DNA of 64,000 bases, taken from positions 1 to 64,000 of the forward strand of contig CAZTTD010000002.1 in assembly GCA_964616925.1 (NCBI GenBank). The letters are read 5' to 3'. Source of the DNA: Scrofimicrobium sp964616925. Its GTDB lineage: Bacteria > Actinomycetota > Actinomycetes > Actinomycetales > Actinomycetaceae. Positions 62,762-64,000 of this stretch are shown piece by piece. The notes beneath the pieces are model-generated. The model made no database searches. It had not been told where the DNA came from and saw only the letters and a program-made list of their open reading frames with translations. The position numbers were made by a program, and so were the translations under genes. The first letter of the stretch is position 1, and each line of letters opens with the position of its first letter.

Positions 62762-63751
62762 TTGATTGAACTAGTGGACGTAGCGAAGGTCTACGACATA
62801 CCTGGCGCCACACCCGTGGTTGCCCTGGATGACGTAAACCTTTCTATTCCAGCGGGTGCCATCCACGGAATAGTGGGGCAGTCAGGCGCGGGTAAGTCCA
62901 CGCTGATTCGGTGTTTGACGGCGTTGGAGCGGCCGACCTCGGGCAAAATCGTTGTCAACGGGATCGACATGACCGCGTTGGACGGGTCAGCATTGCGTTC
63001 TGCAAGGCGCAACATCGGCATGGTTTTCCAAGCGCCGAACCTCCTTGATTCACGTACCGCGGCGGCCAACGTTGCGTTCCCTCTGAAACTGGCAGGTGCC
63101 GATAAGAAGGAAGCCGCGCAGCGTGTGCAGGACCTGCTGACCGTGGTCGGCTTGGGGGACCGCGGTAAGTCCTACCCCGCCCAGTTGTCAGGCGGGCAGC
63201 AACAGCGTGTCGGGATTGCACGCGGCATGGCGACCAACCCGCCGGTGCTGCTGTGTGATGAGCCCACCTCCGCCCTCGACGCGAACTCCACAAAGCAGGT
63301 CATGAGTCTGCTGCAGAAGCTCCGGGATGAATCTGGCGTGACGGTCGTGATCATCACCCATGAGATGGAAGTGGTCCGTGACTACTGCGACTCCGTGACT
63401 TTGCTGCAGCACGGTCGGGTGGTGGAATCCGGCCCCATTGAAGAGGTCCTACAAACTCCAGACTCCGCGCTGTCAGAGGACCTGGTTCCGCGACCCAACA
63501 TTGATGGGGTTGAGATACCTGCGGGTAGCGCCCTCTTAGACATATCCTTCACGTCGCATCCGGGCGTGCCCACGGGAGCGACAGTGTTGAACCTGGTCGC
63601 CTCCCTAGGGGCAGATGTTGCTGCCGGTCGTTTTGAATCGATAGGGCAGATCCAGGTGGGACGACTTGCGATCACGGTGCCGAAATACCATGCTCGGGCA
63701 ATTCGCGGGCAGTTGGAACGAAATGCCATCCTTGTAAGGGAGTGGGTGTGA
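62762..63751 (+). CDS. metN: Methionine ABC transporter ATP-binding protein
   Basis: 329 residues, TTG start at 62762 preceded by GGAGGAAAG. Walker A GQSGAGKST near 39, signature LSGGQQQR near 140, DEPTSALD near 164, H-loop ITHEMEV near 200, and the C-terminal NIL domain (residues 255-329), which binds methionine and inhibits uptake. Upstream SAM riboswitch and downstream metI fix the assignment. Confidence 0.96.
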   Translation: MIELVDVAKVYDIPGATPVVALDDVNLSIPAGAIHGIVGQSGAGKSTLIRCLTALERPTSGKIVVNGIDMTALDGSALRSARRNIGMVFQAPNLLDSRTAAANVAFPLKLAGADKKEAAQRVQDLLTVVGLGDRGKSYPAQLSGGQQQRVGIARGMATNPPVLLCDEPTSALDANSTKQVMSLLQKLRDESGVTVVIITHEMEVVRDYCDSVTLLQHGRVVESGPIEEVLQTPDSALSEDLVPRPNIDGVEIPAGSALLDISFTSHPGVPTGATVLNLVASLGADVAAGRFESIGQIQVGRLAITVPKYHARAIRGQLERNAILVREWV

Positions 63752-64000
63752 TGGGCGCATTTGTGAACCTGCTTGTCGCAGCCCCCGGTGGCCCCAGGTG
63801 GGGGGACAACCCCGCCATTCAGCAGAAGTTTTGGCCCGCGGTTTGGGAGACCTTGCTGATGGTCGGCTGGTCGGGCGTCCTAACGGTTGCGTTGGGTCTG
63901 CCCCTTGGATTGCTGCTGGCGTCCAGCTCCCGTCAGGGTCTGAAGCCACGACCGGCCTTGAACCAGGTGGTTGGCGTTGTCGTGAACGTGGTGCGTTCCT
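63751..64000 (+). CDS. metI: Methionine ABC transporter permease, partial at window end
   Basis: The ATG at 63751 overlaps the metN stop as TGATG. The 83 visible codons give an N-terminal stretch (MGAFVNLLVAAPGG), then KFWPAVWETLLMVGWSGVLT, the start of the MetI membrane domain, and LGLPLGLLLASSS. The rest is beyond the window; metQ probably follows. Confidence 0.9.
   Translation, partial: MGAFVNLLVAAPGGPRWGDNPAIQQKFWPAVWETLLMVGWSGVLTVALGLPLGLLLASSSRQGLKPRPALNQVVGVVVNVVRS

Noticed and set aside
1..64000. Octamer as a FtsK-orienting or Chi-like polar sequence
   Set aside because: The two orientations are mixed at roughly 50 to 35 with no visible polarity here, so a strand-polar role is not supported by this window alone.

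Overview
The window is about 60% G+C. Its gene content is typical of a high-G+C Gram-positive actinobacterium: inositol-1-phosphate synthase beside a PadR regulator, PASTA and von Willebrand surface proteins, an Abhydrolase_9 membrane hydrolase, DUF222/HNH nucleases, a YkoE/YkoDC thiamine transporter and many GTG/TTG starts. I lean towards an Actinomycetaceae-like genus, but nothing here fixes the species. Most of the window is ordinary chromosome, with no rRNA, prophage, integrase or intact insertion sequence.

Layout. 0-15.8 kb: ino1-padR; an overlapping operon of alpha/beta hydrolase, hrpA and a SprT-like protease; an ASCH protein, a YtxH-like protein, a UPF0126 membrane protein and the SRAP abasic-site protein; a TSUP permease; two HNH-type nucleases, one truncated; a cold-shock protein, RidA and an EEP-family protein. 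15.8-17.3 kb: a gene-free repeat island. 17.3-24.1 kb: pntAB, then a TPP riboswitch driving ykoE, fused ykoDC and a P-loop kinase-like gene. 24.1-34.7 kb: methyltransferase, Gfo/Idh oxidoreductase, Abhydrolase_9 protein, pheA, DUF6541 membrane protein, DedA and a flippase/pseudokinase fusion. 34.7-37.3 kb: a repeat remnant and a decayed ABC locus in which a permease is joined in frame to the tail of an ABC ATPase. 37.4-49.3 kb: lipid kinase, PEBP-like protein, a second repeat island, serS, HAD phosphatase, AGE-family epimerase, two serine tRNAs, a MITE-like element, a membrane protein, and a PGDYG-like gene followed by a channel-like TrkA_N/RyR gene. 49.4-55.9 kb: a gene fragment, an overlapping pair of PASTA protein and VWA-SGNH protein, a Cof-type phosphatase, tRNA-Arg and a Pro-rich membrane protein. 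55.9-57.3 kb: a third repeat island. 57.3-64 kb: an alpha-glucoside-type ABC importer, a TetR regulator, gluQ, and a SAM-type riboswitch driving metN-metI, which runs off the window.

Three things stand out. First, the octamer CGAGGGCG/CGCCCTCG occurs about 85 times by my hand scan, more than once per kb, in genes and spacers on both strands. That density resembles known DNA uptake signals or the cyanobacterial HIP1 element. Second, several gene-free islands share dispersed, mostly palindromic repeat families, including a MITE-like element with about 23-bp terminal inverted repeats. Third, two gene pairs look like poorly described systems: PGDYG plus TM-TrkA_N-RyR, and PASTA plus VWA-SGNH.
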